Shown: piece after piece, positions 44,268 through 52,740 of the stretch
Layout: every line of letters begins with the position of its first letter
How positions within the stretch are numbered: position 1 is the first letter of the stretch
Assembly: GCF_000813845.1 (NCBI RefSeq)
Contig: NZ_JWTB01000002.1
Span: 1-64,000 of the forward strand
Length of the DNA: 64,000 bases
Direction of reading: 5' to 3'
Source: Pseudarthrobacter phenanthrenivorans
GTDB taxonomy: Bacteria; Actinomycetota; Actinomycetes; Actinomycetales; Micrococcaceae
Notes under the pieces: model-generated
The model's input: only the letters and a program-made list of their open reading frames with translations
Database searches by the model: none
Told to the model about the DNA's origin: nothing
Position numbers and translations under genes: made by a program

Positions 44268-45415
44268 CGTGGATGGACCTCAGTGTGCCGCTTCGGTCGG
44301 GCATGCCCGTCTATCCCGGTGACCCCGCCGTGAGCATTGCCCCGGCCCTGACGGTGCCTGTCCACGGAGCGAACGTTCTCTCGCTCTCGATCGGCTCGCA
44401 TTCGGGTACCCACGTCGACGCGCCGTACCACGTGCACGACGGCTGGGAGCGGCTCGATGAGCTGCCGCCGGCACGTTTCAGCGGTCCGGTGGAGCTGGTG
44501 GATGTCCGCAGTGCGGGGCCGGGCGGCGTCATCACCGCCGGACATCTGGACGGCATTCTTCCGGCCGCCTTTGCCGCGGACGGCGGGCCCGGACAGCAGT
44601 ACCGGATCCTGCTGCTGCACACCGGCTTCTCGGAGCACTGGGAGTCGCCGGAGTATGTCAACCACCCGTTCCTCGACGCTTCGGCCGCCCGGCTCATCGT
44701 TGAGCGTGGCTATCGAATGGTGGGGCTGGATGCATTGAGCGTGGACAGAAGTGCTGGCGGGACGGCTGGCCAGGGAGATACCGCGGACGGATCATTTCCG
44801 GCACACCACATCCTGGCAGGCAGCGGTTGCGCGATTGTGGAGAACTTGACCGGACTTGGGCAGGTAGCCAACGCCCTTGCCGACGGCGCCGAGGTGGACG
44901 TGTTCCTTTTCCCCCTCAACATCCCCAATGCGGACGGCGCCCCGATCAGGGCGGTGGCACGCGCAACGTTCCCTGACGGGGCCCCCCGGGCTGGGATGGC
45001 CGGAATGCGGGGCCTGACGCGCACCGACGTCGAGGAAGCTGCGGCCCGGCTGGTCGCCGCGTTCGCGGCCACGGATACCGAACGTTACTTCGCCTGCTTC
45101 AGCCCGTCGGCGACCTTCATCTTCCACCCGGAGCCGGCGATGCTCGGCTCCAGGGACGAGTACAGGACACTCTGGGACGGCTGGATCGACGCCGGATGGA
45201 AGGTGCTCGACTGCCGCAGCAGCGAGCAGCAGATCCAGCTCCTGGGCGATACCGCCGTCTTTACCCACCGCGTGGAGACCACGATGCAGACCGACCCGAG
45301 CGGAGCCACTGCGGTCAGCGATGAGCGCGAAACGATCGTCTTCACGCGTACTGGAGGAGTTCTGGCCGCCGTCCATGAGCACCTCTCGCCGGTGCCGCCT
45401 CACGTGCCGGAATGA
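44264..45415 (+). CDS. Cyclase/kynurenine formamidase-like domain fused to SnoaL-like domain
   Basis: Fusion of 383 aa from a GTG start that overlaps the permease stop (GTGA). The N-terminal domain (about 1-245) is the cyclase/formamidase family with SHSGTHVDAPYHVHD, the metal-binding motif. The C-terminal domain (about 255-380) is an NTF2/SnoaL-like fold (AARLVAAFAATDTERYFACFSPSATFIFHPEPAMLG). The family hydrolyses formylamides, cyclic imides or isatin-like lactams. Fusion to SnoaL is unusual and may add specificity. Substrate presumably imported by the permease. Confidence 0.85.
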   Translation: MTWMDLSVPLRSGMPVYPGDPAVSIAPALTVPVHGANVLSLSIGSHSGTHVDAPYHVHDGWERLDELPPARFSGPVELVDVRSAGPGGVITAGHLDGILPAAFAADGGPGQQYRILLLHTGFSEHWESPEYVNHPFLDASAARLIVERGYRMVGLDALSVDRSAGGTAGQGDTADGSFPAHHILAGSGCAIVENLTGLGQVANALADGAEVDVFLFPLNIPNADGAPIRAVARATFPDGAPRAGMAGMRGLTRTDVEEAAARLVAAFAATDTERYFACFSPSATFIFHPEPAMLGSRDEYRTLWDGWIDAGWKVLDCRSSEQQIQLLGDTAVFTHRVETTMQTDPSGATAVSDERETIVFTRTGGVLAAVHEHLSPVPPHVPE

Positions 45416-45517
45416 CGCTGGGGCTCCTGCCCCGGCGCCTCCTCCAGCACCGCGTCGCTGCCTGGCGGATAAGGCGCGGCCTGGGGAACGCCCCGCGCCG
45501 CCGTCGGGGTTTGGTAG

Positions 45518-46213
45518 CTACGCCGCTTTAATGGACGGACCCGGCGAAAGGGTCCCTTGCTTGGCGCGGCGGTGGATGAAGAACTCTGCCACGGCCAAAC
45601 TGAGTATCCAGGATGCCCCGATAAGCACGGCCCGGCTTAGTTCGGTGACCGGCCCCACCAGTGCAATCCAGGGAATGGTGACCACCACGATGGTTCCCTG
45701 GGCAATGCCGATGGCGTATGCCCTGGACATCCACTCGCTGTGCCGGACGTAGTTGCGGCGCCGCACAGCGATGAATCCCAGCACAATGAACGCCACCATC
45801 GCGGATCCGAACACCAGCCGAAGGGCCAGGAGGAGGGAACCGTCCAGGGGCGGAAGGTCATAGAAGACGGCCATCCACAGTCCGGATAGAGCGGCCAGCA
45901 GACCCGTGGGGGCGAGGATCCGGCCGGCAGCTTTATGCCAGCTGGGCCGGCGGCGCGTGCCGCGGCGGAGGGAGGGTACGAACTGGAACGCGCCCAGAAC
46001 CAGGTAGACGGTGACCGTGGGGATGTGGATCAGCACGGGAACGGGTGAGTCGAAGAACCTCGCGTTGTCCGGCCGCACCTGGCCTCCGGCAAGCTCGGTC
46101 AGCCGTAGGGCTTCGGCAAGGACCGGTACCAGGCTGAGGAGAATCAGGCCGGCGGGAACGAGCCAGCGGGCTGCGGGGGCCGGACGGGAGCGGGGAATGG
46201 CTGCAGTGTTCAT
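45518..46213 (-). CDS. DUF2306 membrane protein
   Basis: Membrane protein of 231 aa with about seven helices, DUF2306 family; PVPVLIHIPTVTVYLVLGAFQF, GRILAPTGLLAALSGLWMAV, VRHSEWMSRAYAIGIAQGTIVVVTIP are typical. A heme- or electron-transfer-related role is often proposed for the wider superfamily, but function is unknown. It faces the permease operon convergently. Confidence 0.83.
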   Translation of the reverse strand: MNTAAIPRSRPAPAARWLVPAGLILLSLVPVLAEALRLTELAGGQVRPDNARFFDSPVPVLIHIPTVTVYLVLGAFQFVPSLRRGTRRRPSWHKAAGRILAPTGLLAALSGLWMAVFYDLPPLDGSLLLALRLVFGSAMVAFIVLGFIAVRRRNYVRHSEWMSRAYAIGIAQGTIVVVTIPWIALVGPVTELSRAVLIGASWILSLAVAEFFIHRRAKQGTLSPGPSIKAA

Positions 46214-46656
46214 GGGATGGCACCTCTGGTCCAGGCGGCAGCAGGGCGGCCGGGCTTTGACCGTGGCTCGGATGTTCAGGACTGAGGGATGGACTCCAGC
46301 GTGGCGGCCGGAACAACAACGCCCAGCAGCGTGCGTTCATACGGCCTACGCCCAACGTACTGCACGTGGCCCGGGTAAGCGATAGGCGCCGGCATATCCC
46401 CGGAACGAAGCCCGCGGATAAAGGGGGACCACCCCTTATTGACTGCCCGCAGCCCGAGGAATAGCGTCTGCGGTAACGGGGCCCGTCGCCCCGTTTCCAC
46501 ACAATAGGGGCCGGATCTGGGCCGCTCCTGCACGGCCATCGAGCCAGGTGAGGAGGATTCTGTGGACGCCGTCCCCACCAGCCGCGCCCGGAATCCGCGG
46601 GGTGCCTTCCCGATGGCCGCGGAACACGAAGTCAGCGATCCAGGGAAGGACACACC
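46214..46656. other. Intergenic region of 443 bases
   Basis: No confident gene. It holds an inverted repeat ATAAAGGGG...CCCCTTAT (about 46417-46439), a possible small reverse-strand frame ending at 46276, and a GTG at 46562 preceded by GAGGAGGA that opens a 49-codon frame overlapping the GYD gene. Confidence 0.5.
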
Positions 46657-46977
46657 ATGCCGAAGTATCTGTTTGAAGCAACGTATGTGGGCCAGGGCAT
46701 CAAGGGGCTCATGAAGGAAGGCGGAACCGCGCGGCGTGACGCCCTGACCGAGGCGCTGAAGTCCGTAGGCGGAACGCTGGACAGTTTCTACTACGCCTTT
46801 GGCTACTACGACGTCCTGGGCGTCTTTGACGTACCGGATGACGCCAGTGCCGCGGCACTGTCGCTGCTGATCAACTCGACGGGCACCGTCAACGTCCGCC
46901 TCAAGCCATTGCTGAGCGTGGAGGACCTGGACGAAGCCGCCAAGAAGACCCCGGCCTACCGGGCGCCCGGGCAGTAG
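46657..46977 (+). CDS. GYD domain-containing protein
   Basis: Protein of 106 aa, GYD family (related to dimeric alpha/beta barrels): MPKYLFEATYVGQGIKGLM, with the characteristic SFYYAFGYYDVLGVFDVP and a C-terminal helix. Function unknown; it is often linked to redox or stress genes. GGGAAGGACACACC precedes the ATG. It ends near a large bidirectional hairpin. Confidence 0.88.
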   Translation: MPKYLFEATYVGQGIKGLMKEGGTARRDALTEALKSVGGTLDSFYYAFGYYDVLGVFDVPDDASAAALSLLINSTGTVNVRLKPLLSVEDLDEAAKKTPAYRAPGQ

Positions 46978-46998
46978 GGGAGGTCCGGCACCAAGCTG

Positions 46999-47034
46999 CG
47001 TCCCGGCGTCGTACGAAATCACGACGCCGGGACG
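46999..47034. terminator. Bidirectional hairpin between GYD gene and amidohydrolase operon
   Basis: CGTCCCGGCGTCGT (46999-47012) and ACGACGCCGGGACG (47021-47034), 14-bp stem, 8-base loop. Lies between convergent genes. No long T-tract. Confidence 0.75.
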
Positions 47035-47069
47035 CCGGCTTGGGAGGGCGGGCGGACGCGCCGCCCGGC

Positions 47070-48302
47070 TCAGACGAGCTGCAGGCCGTCCGCGACCACC
47101 TTGCCGCGGTGGATGACGGTGCGGCCGGGCAGCTTGTCCATGACGGCGGCGGTCACCGAGTCGCCCTCCAGCAGCACCAGCTCGGCAGGATCTCCCACCT
47201 TCAGGCCAGGCCGGTCCGCCACGGACGCGAGCCGCTGCGCGGTGGGGTCGATGATGCTGGCGCCGCCGATGGTGGCCACCGCCGCGCAGTGCTCGATCAG
47301 TTCGTCCGCCCGGAACTTGTTGGTGAACGCCAGCTGCCAGGTCCGGTCCAGCATGTCCGCGTTCCCGTAGGGCGACCAGTAGTCGCGCTGGCCGTCCTCG
47401 CCCAGGCCCACCCGGACCCCCGCCGCCGCCAGCTGCTGCAGCGGCAGCGGCCACCCGGCCGGCGCGACGGTGGCGACGGAAACGTCCAGGCCTGCCATCT
47501 GGTCGATGAGCTCCTGAAGCTCACCGGCCGGGAGCTCCGCGAGGCAGAAGGCGTGCGAAATGGTCACCAGACCCTGCATGCCCAGCGCCTTGGTGCGGTC
47601 CAGGATCAGCTGGCTGCTGAACAGGCCCAGCTGGCCGGGCTCGTGCAGGTGGATGTCCACCGGCAGGCCGTACTTTTCCGCCAGGCCGAAGACGATATCC
47701 AGGTGCCGCGCCGGGTCTCGGTCCAGCGCGCACGGGTCGATCCCGCCCACCACGTCGGCACCCAGCTTCAGCGCCTCCTCCAGGACCTCGGCGCTGCCGG
47801 GCTCCCGGAGCAGCCCCGCCTGCGGAAACGCGATCACCGCAACATCCGCCCGGTCCCGGTGCGATTCCCGGGCGGCGAGGACGGCCTCGAAACGCTCCAG
47901 CCCGGCGTCGGCGTCCACCTGCGCGTAACTGCGCACCCGCGTGGTGCCGCGCTCGATCATCGCGCCCAGGGTGTGGGTGGCCCGCTCGGCGATGGAGGCC
48001 TCGGCGTCCCGCCAGTTCCGGCGGTCGTTGAGCATCATGTTCCACACCCCAGGCGAGCCGGTGTGCGGGCGGAACGGCAGGCCCAACCGGGTCGAGTCGA
48101 GGTGGACGTGGACGTCGGAGAAGGACGGCAGCAGGATCCGGCCGCGGCCCTCCACCTCTTCACTGCTTGCTTGAGCGGTGCCGGCGGCTGACGGAGCCCC
48201 GTCCAGGGTGGCGGGCACGACGGCGGCGATCACCCCGCCGTCGAGCGTTACGTCGGCGGCGTCCCCGCCCCAGGGACGGACATTGCGCAGAACCACAGTC
48301 AT
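47070..48302 (-). CDS. Cytosine deaminase-like amidohydrolase
   Basis: Metal-dependent amidohydrolase of 410 aa. Motifs: DVHVHLDSTRLG (first metal site), DIHLHEPGQLG, VTISHAFCLAEL and GEDGQRDYWSPYGNADMLDRTWQL, which resembles the cytosine-deaminase DDxxxPWYPLGxANML motif. It probably hydrolyses a cyclic amide or deaminates a pyrimidine. Start chosen at the ATG at 48302; the longer frame overlaps the MarR gene. Last gene of the SRPBCC-MarR-amidohydrolase operon. Confidence 0.85.
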   Translation of the reverse strand: MTVVLRNVRPWGGDAADVTLDGGVIAAVVPATLDGAPSAAGTAQASSEEVEGRGRILLPSFSDVHVHLDSTRLGLPFRPHTGSPGVWNMMLNDRRNWRDAEASIAERATHTLGAMIERGTTRVRSYAQVDADAGLERFEAVLAARESHRDRADVAVIAFPQAGLLREPGSAEVLEEALKLGADVVGGIDPCALDRDPARHLDIVFGLAEKYGLPVDIHLHEPGQLGLFSSQLILDRTKALGMQGLVTISHAFCLAELPAGELQELIDQMAGLDVSVATVAPAGWPLPLQQLAAAGVRVGLGEDGQRDYWSPYGNADMLDRTWQLAFTNKFRADELIEHCAAVATIGGASIIDPTAQRLASVADRPGLKVGDPAELVLLEGDSVTAAVMDKLPGRTVIHRGKVVADGLQLV

Positions 48303-48312
48303 GCCTTGCAGT

Positions 48313-48816
48313 CTATGGCTGGGCGTGCCGCGGGGGTTGGCTGGCGGCGTCCGGCTGGTCACCGCCAGCCGGTCCCTTTGGGTTCGTGGCAAAGTCGGGC
48401 CGGCCCAGGCGGCGGAGCAGGGAGACGGCGTCGTCGACAGGTACCGAGTCGAAGAACTGCGCATCGGCGAGTTCGACGGCGGCGATGGCGCGCGGCGCGA
48501 GGTCCGCTCCGGCGTCGGTGACGCGCAGCCGCTTGGCACGCGTGTCGGCGGGATCGACTTCCCGTTCGATGAGTCCTTTAGCCTCCAGCGTGCGCAGGAC
48601 CTGCGAGGCCATTTTGACGTCGGTCCCGGCCTGGCGGGCCACGGCCAGCTGGTTCGGGTGCACACCCTGGCCATTGAGCCACCAGGCGCACGCGAGCAGG
48701 ACGAACTGGACGTGGGTGAGACCCAGCGGATCCAGGGCTGCCGCCATGTCCCGCTGCCAGCGCAGGGTGGCGTGCCAGAGCAGGAAACCGGGGCTGTCGC
48801 CGGGGTTGAGGGGCAT
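48313..48816 (-). CDS. MarR-family transcriptional regulator
   Basis: Regulator of 167 aa with a winged HTH: GLTHVQFVLLACAWWLNGQGVHPNQLAVARQAGTDVKMASQVLRTLEAKGLIEREVDPADTRAKRLRVTDAG. The wing DTRAKRLRVTDAG is typical. Its ATG overlaps the SRPBCC stop (TGATG). It probably binds the dyad at 49242-49273 upstream of the operon and responds to a substrate of the amidohydrolase. Confidence 0.9.
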   Translation of the reverse strand: MPLNPGDSPGFLLWHATLRWQRDMAAALDPLGLTHVQFVLLACAWWLNGQGVHPNQLAVARQAGTDVKMASQVLRTLEAKGLIEREVDPADTRAKRLRVTDAGADLAPRAIAAVELADAQFFDSVPVDDAVSLLRRLGRPDFATNPKGPAGGDQPDAASQPPRHAQP

Positions 48817-49232
48817 CAGCCGCCCGCCATCTTCACGAGAGCTGCCATCGTCTCGGGCCAGTCCGCGGTGATGCCAGGACCGATCTCCGGGCCGGCTTCG
48901 TCGGCGCCGCTGCCGGTGATCTCCATGCGGTAGACCACCCGGGTCCTGCCCTGGTCCGCGTCGATGCGATGGGTGGTGCGCAGCAGCAGGTCCCCGAACC
49001 GGGCCTCGTCCACAAAGCGTTCGTTTTCCACTGCCTCGGCGATGACGAGGGGGATCGGATCGTCACCCGGGGGCGTCATGAGGATCTGGCTGCCTGCTGC
49101 GAACGGGCCGTTGATCTCGATTTTCTCGATCTCCGCGTTCCAGGTGCCCCAGTTCTCAACGTCGGACCAGAGGCGCCAGATCGCTTCCGGTGCGGCCGTC
49201 GTCTCTACTGCGTTCTGGTACTCCCACATCAT
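48816..49232 (-). CDS. SRPBCC (START/Bet v 1-like) family protein
   Basis: Protein of 138 aa, polyketide-cyclase/dehydrase type: MWEYQNAVETTAAPEAIWRLWSDVENWGTWNAEIEKIEI, then a beta-sheet core and a long C-terminal helix (ITADWPETMAALVKMAGG). It binds or transports a hydrophobic small molecule. First gene of the MarR operon; the palindrome that starts 10 bases upstream of its start codon marks the promoter. Confidence 0.88.
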   Translation of the reverse strand: MMWEYQNAVETTAAPEAIWRLWSDVENWGTWNAEIEKIEINGPFAAGSQILMTPPGDDPIPLVIAEAVENERFVDEARFGDLLLRTTHRIDADQGRTRVVYRMEITGSGADEAGPEIGPGITADWPETMAALVKMAGG

Positions 49233-49241
49233 TAGCCTCCT

Positions 49242-49286
49242 GGAAAGATAGTCTGTGTATAGATTATCTTTCCGAAGACTATCTTT
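49242..49286. promoter_or_regulatory. MarR operator: three copies of AAAGATARTCT
   Basis: GGAAAGATAGTCT (49242-49254) and AGATTATCTTTCC (49261-49273) form a 12/13 palindrome with 6-base spacer; a third half-site AGACTATCTTT lies at 49276-49286. The position just upstream of the first gene, at an expected promoter, supports autoregulation. Confidence 0.85.
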
Positions 49287-49328
49287 TGTCCAGAGCGACC
49301 CCGCGTATTCCTGGCCGCCTTGGGCTGG

Positions 49329-50615
49329 CTAGCCGCCAAGGTTGATGTACGCGTGCCAGTACCGGGAGTTGGTCCTGGAGGAAGCCAGCACCACCAGGCC
49401 GGTCTGGCTGGTGACGTTTTGCTTGGTTGATGTGGGGTCGTTGATGTCCGTGTCGGTGCTGCTGCTGATGATGGGAGTGCCGGCTCCGCGGGCGAAGGAA
49501 ATATGGTCAATAGGGGACTTCTTGTAATAGACGGTGCCGCCCTCCTCCGGCGCCACCGCGAACATCCAGACCTGGTGGTGCTCCTCGTCGATCATCACCA
49601 TGGGCCGGGTGTGGAGGTCCTGCACCTCGCCGAACTCGGCGCTGCTCCAGTCGCCCTTACCGTCGCGCACCAGGAGCGCCACCAACGTCTGGCCCGCGTT
49701 CCGGTTGGCGGTCTTGATGGCGGCGAAGAGGCGGCCGCTGTCGTCACTGGCCAGCTGTTTGAGGTTCAGGTGGTCGTTGGCGCATCCGCCGGTGCAGTTC
49801 TTGCCTCCGCCGTACGCCACCTCGGTCTGCCACGACTTGTCCGGCTGGCCGTCCTGGTGGATGGCAAAGTAGAACTTCTTTTGCCCCGGCTTTTGGTTGC
49901 TCCACATGATCCCGATCTTGTCGCCCTGGAACGAGGTGACGGCGGAGATGTCGTCGTAGTGCACCTGGGCGTTGGTGGTCGGCAGGACGAAGGGGGTTCC
50001 CCATGCTGTGTCGCTGGTGGTCGAGTGGTTCACATAGACGCGGTTGTTGTTGTCGGCCGAAACGGAGGTGTAGGTGACCCACAGCGTGCCGAGGGAGTCC
50101 TTGGCCACCGTGATTGATTCCGTACTCCCGCTGTGAAGGGTGACGGGGAATCCGGCGTCTTCTGCGTAGGTCTTGGTCAACGCGTCATAGCTGAAGCGGT
50201 GAAGCTCCGCGGACCCGGAGGTCACCACCTGCTGGGACGGTGGCGAGTTCCATTCCGAGCGCACGGTGGTGCCCGAGACCACGTAAAGCTTGCCGTTCGG
50301 GGCGTCCCAGAGCGCATCGCCGCGGGCACTCGCCCGTGCGTCCACCACCGTTGGCGTCTCCTGCCACGCCTGCGTCGCCGCGTCGAGCCGGTGGATCGTC
50401 GTAGCGTGGGCTGCCGGGCTCCACATCAGCCCCCACCAGTTCCCGTCCTGGAACCACAGCTTGCTTTGGGCTTTGTCGGCCGTCGGGGTCCTGACGCCGT
50501 CGCCGGCGTAGGACGGCCCGGGAATTCCGACGTCGGCCGCCTGGGCTGGGAGGGGGAGCGCGGCAGCGCCTGCCAGCGCGAGGAGCAGGGCGATGACAAG
50601 GCGAAGCAGGCGCAT
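49329..50615 (-). CDS. Secreted beta-propeller-like protein
   Basis: Exported protein of 428 aa: signal peptide (MRLLRLVIALLLALAGAAALPLPAQA), then beta-rich repeats with WDAPNGKLYVVSG, ITVAKDSLGTLWVTYTSVSADNNNRVYVNHS, GDKIGIMWSNQKPGQKKFYFAIHQD and RPMVMIDEEHHQVWMFAVAPEEGG. The pattern suggests a BNR/sialidase-like propeller with no recognised active site. ATG at 50615 with GAGGGG about 7 bases upstream. A 10-bp hairpin lies in its leader. Confidence 0.72.
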   Translation of the reverse strand: MRLLRLVIALLLALAGAAALPLPAQAADVGIPGPSYAGDGVRTPTADKAQSKLWFQDGNWWGLMWSPAAHATTIHRLDAATQAWQETPTVVDARASARGDALWDAPNGKLYVVSGTTVRSEWNSPPSQQVVTSGSAELHRFSYDALTKTYAEDAGFPVTLHSGSTESITVAKDSLGTLWVTYTSVSADNNNRVYVNHSTTSDTAWGTPFVLPTTNAQVHYDDISAVTSFQGDKIGIMWSNQKPGQKKFYFAIHQDGQPDKSWQTEVAYGGGKNCTGGCANDHLNLKQLASDDSGRLFAAIKTANRNAGQTLVALLVRDGKGDWSSAEFGEVQDLHTRPMVMIDEEHHQVWMFAVAPEEGGTVYYKKSPIDHISFARGAGTPIISSSTDTDINDPTSTKQNVTSQTGLVVLASSRTNSRYWHAYINLGG

Positions 50616-50641
50616 AACGGTCCCCTCAGAGCTATGTCGGT

Positions 50642-50672
50642 GGCCGGGAGGCTGTTTCATCACCTCCCGGCC
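50642..50672 (-). other. Leader hairpin of the secreted propeller gene
   Basis: GGCCGGGAGG (50642-50651) and CCTCCCGGCC (50663-50672), 10-bp stem, 11-base loop, 27 bases upstream of the start. Confidence 0.6.
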
Positions 50673-50820
50673 GGATCACCATACGTCCGCTGAAACCCCC
50701 TGAGGCCGGAGGGGTGCCAGATAGGGGAGCTCAAAGGGGAGGGCATTAGGTAGGTGTTGCCCGTGATCTTCCAAGGGCGACCAGAAGATCGCGGGGTCGA
50801 GGACGCTGAGGGCCACTGGC

Positions 50821-50852
50821 CGAGGCGGGTCCCGACGTTGAGACCCGCCTCG
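50821..50852 (-). terminator. Hairpin after oxoproline operon 2
   Basis: CGAGGCGGGTC (50821-50831) and GACCCGCCTCG (50842-50852), 11-bp stem, 7 bases beyond the pxpC stop. No T-tract on the minus strand. Confidence 0.65.
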
Positions 50853-50858
50853 TACTTG

Positions 50859-51845
50859 TCAGCGGCTTGCACCCACCGCCGCCCACGCCTTGGTCCGTCG
50901 TTCGGCATGATCACGGCGGGCTTTCAGGGCAACAGCAAGGCTTACAGCCACGAACCGGGTTGCCGTTCCTGGGGCCGCCCTCGCAACCAGGTCCATGTCG
51001 GCGCTGATCACGGTGCCCACCATCGCGTAGCCGCCGCCGGAGACGGCATCGCGGTGCAGAATGATGGGCTGGGTCCCGCCGGGGATCTGGATGGAGCCTA
51101 CGGCATACCCTGCGTCCACAATGTTGGAGGGATCCGAGCCGGCGCCGAAAGGCTGTTCCCGCTCCTTCCATTTCACCCCCGGACCGGAGTAGCGAAGACC
51201 CATCCGGTCAGCTACGGGAGTCACTTTCCACTCCTCGTTGAGTAGGTTGCCCAGCCCTTCATCGGTCAGGCGGTGGTCATACAACCCCAGCACGATCCGG
51301 ACTTCCTGCTCCTTGGCGTAAACAGGCCGGAATTCATCCGGGACACTTTCTGCCTGGGGGAGTCCTCCCCCGTTGAGGGGAGCGCCCACGGGGACAACGT
51401 CGCCTGTCTCGAGCTTGCGGCCCTTGAACCCGCCGATCCCGCCCAGGCTGTACGTGGACCGGCTGCCCAGCACCTCCGGGACGTCGATGCCGCCTTGGAC
51501 CGCGATGTAGTAGCGGGTGCCGCCCTGGATGACGCCGAAGGAAAGCTGGTCCCCGGCCTTCAGCAGCAGGCGGCTCCACTGCGGCCGCGGCTCCCCGTTG
51601 ACCTTGACCTCCACAGGGGCGCCGGTGACAGCGATGACGGCGTCGCTGTCGGTGGTCAGCACCGGTCCCAGGTAGGTGCATTCAAGGACCGCTTCGCGTG
51701 CCGTGTTGCCCACCAGGGCGTTTCCCAGCTCGGCGGAGTACTGGTCCATGGAGCCGCTTTGCGGGATGCCCACGTTGTAGTGGCCGGTGCGGCCCTGGTC
51801 CTGGACAGTGGTGGCCAGGCCCGGGTTTCCAATTTCAAATGCCAT
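50859..51845 (-). CDS. pxpC: 5-oxoprolinase subunit C-like protein (KipA), locus 2
   Basis: Biotin-dependent carboxyltransferase-type KipA protein of 328 aa: MAFEIGNPGLATTVQDQGRTGHYNVGIPQSGSMDQYSAELGNALVGN is the family N-terminus, and ALKAVQGG-like YYIAVQGGIDVPEVLGSRSTY follows. Starts at 51845, overlapping the PxpB gene by 11 nt. Lies last in the operon PxpA-BCCP-BC-PxpB-PxpC. Only about a third identical by eye to the KipA half of locus 1, so the two loci are not recent copies. Confidence 0.9.
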   Translation of the reverse strand: MAFEIGNPGLATTVQDQGRTGHYNVGIPQSGSMDQYSAELGNALVGNTAREAVLECTYLGPVLTTDSDAVIAVTGAPVEVKVNGEPRPQWSRLLLKAGDQLSFGVIQGGTRYYIAVQGGIDVPEVLGSRSTYSLGGIGGFKGRKLETGDVVPVGAPLNGGGLPQAESVPDEFRPVYAKEQEVRIVLGLYDHRLTDEGLGNLLNEEWKVTPVADRMGLRYSGPGVKWKEREQPFGAGSDPSNIVDAGYAVGSIQIPGGTQPIILHRDAVSGGGYAMVGTVISADMDLVARAAPGTATRFVAVSLAVALKARRDHAERRTKAWAAVGASR

Positions 51846-52740
51846 TGAGGGCCTCCATGAGTTCACGGTTGTAGCCTTCCGGGTCGGCCAGTGCCCTGGA
51901 CAGCTCGAAGGTCACCGGCGCCTGCCGGTAGCGGAAGGTGCCGGCCGAGATCTCGGCCTGGATGGCGTTGTATTCCGTCTCGGTCACCGGCTTGAACTTC
52001 ACGATGTCCCCGGGGCGGAAGAACACCATGAAGTCCTTGAAGTCCGCCAGTGCCTGGTCGGGGTCAAAGATAGGGGCGGCGGCCACGCCGAACATTTGGT
52101 ACCCGCCGGCGCCCCGGACGGAATAGATGCAGCCGAAGCATCCGCCGTGCCCCACGGTGAGCCTGGGGGTGTCGGTCCGCGGGCTCACGTACTTGGGCAC
52201 CTCCAGCTGCTTGTCCCGGTCCACCAGCTGGAACAGGAACGGCAGCCCGGCCACGAAGCCCACCATGGACACCAGCCACGGCTGTTCGTGGTGCCGCTGG
52301 ATAAACTCCGCAGCGTCCTTAAGATGGTTGACCTTGGCCGCGTAATCGATGTCGCTGCCTTCAGGCTCCTGGTGGAACCCTTCACGGAACCGCTGGGCCA
52401 CTTCCGCGGTGAACGGGTCCTCGTACCAGACCGGGACCTCAACGATCCGGGTCTCCAGTGCCCGTTCCTGGTGGGACGTCAGGTCCCGCTCGATGTCGCG
52501 CACAGCTGTTTCCAGCTGTTCCGGAGGCAGGACGTCGGGATCGAAGCGCACCAGCAGGGATGCGTTGGCCGGGCAGATGTCCACGATTCCCTGGAGTCCG
52601 GCGTCGGAGAGCCTGCCGGCGATGGACATGACCTTGAAGTTCGCGGGCAGGCTCATCGCTTCGGAGACTTCCACGAACAGGAATTCGTCCCCGCCCCAGG
52701 TGTAGCGCGCCCCGGGGAGGACAGCGGCTTCGGTGGTCAT
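51835..52740 (-). CDS. pxpB: 5-oxoprolinase subunit B-like protein (KipI), locus 2
   Basis: KipI/PxpB-type protein of 301 aa. Features: RYTWGGDEFLFVEVSEAMSLPANFKV, FVAGLPFLFQLV (family GFxPGFxFL-like), and VGHGGCFGCIYSVRGAGGYQMFG. Longer than the locus 1 domain because of the inserted YTW/EDPFTAEVAQRFREGFH region. Starts 4 nt into the biotin carboxylase stop (ATGA). Acts with PxpC as the carboxyltransferase-like half. Confidence 0.88.
   Translation of the reverse strand: MTTEAAVLPGARYTWGGDEFLFVEVSEAMSLPANFKVMSIAGRLSDAGLQGIVDICPANASLLVRFDPDVLPPEQLETAVRDIERDLTSHQERALETRIVEVPVWYEDPFTAEVAQRFREGFHQEPEGSDIDYAAKVNHLKDAAEFIQRHHEQPWLVSMVGFVAGLPFLFQLVDRDKQLEVPKYVSPRTDTPRLTVGHGGCFGCIYSVRGAGGYQMFGVAAAPIFDPDQALADFKDFMVFFRPGDIVKFKPVTETEYNAIQAEISAGTFRYRQAPVTFELSRALADPEGYNRELMEALNGI

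Noticed and set aside
46276..46395. 39-aa reverse-strand frame
   Set aside because: No ribosome binding site, no family, and short; kept out of the gene list.
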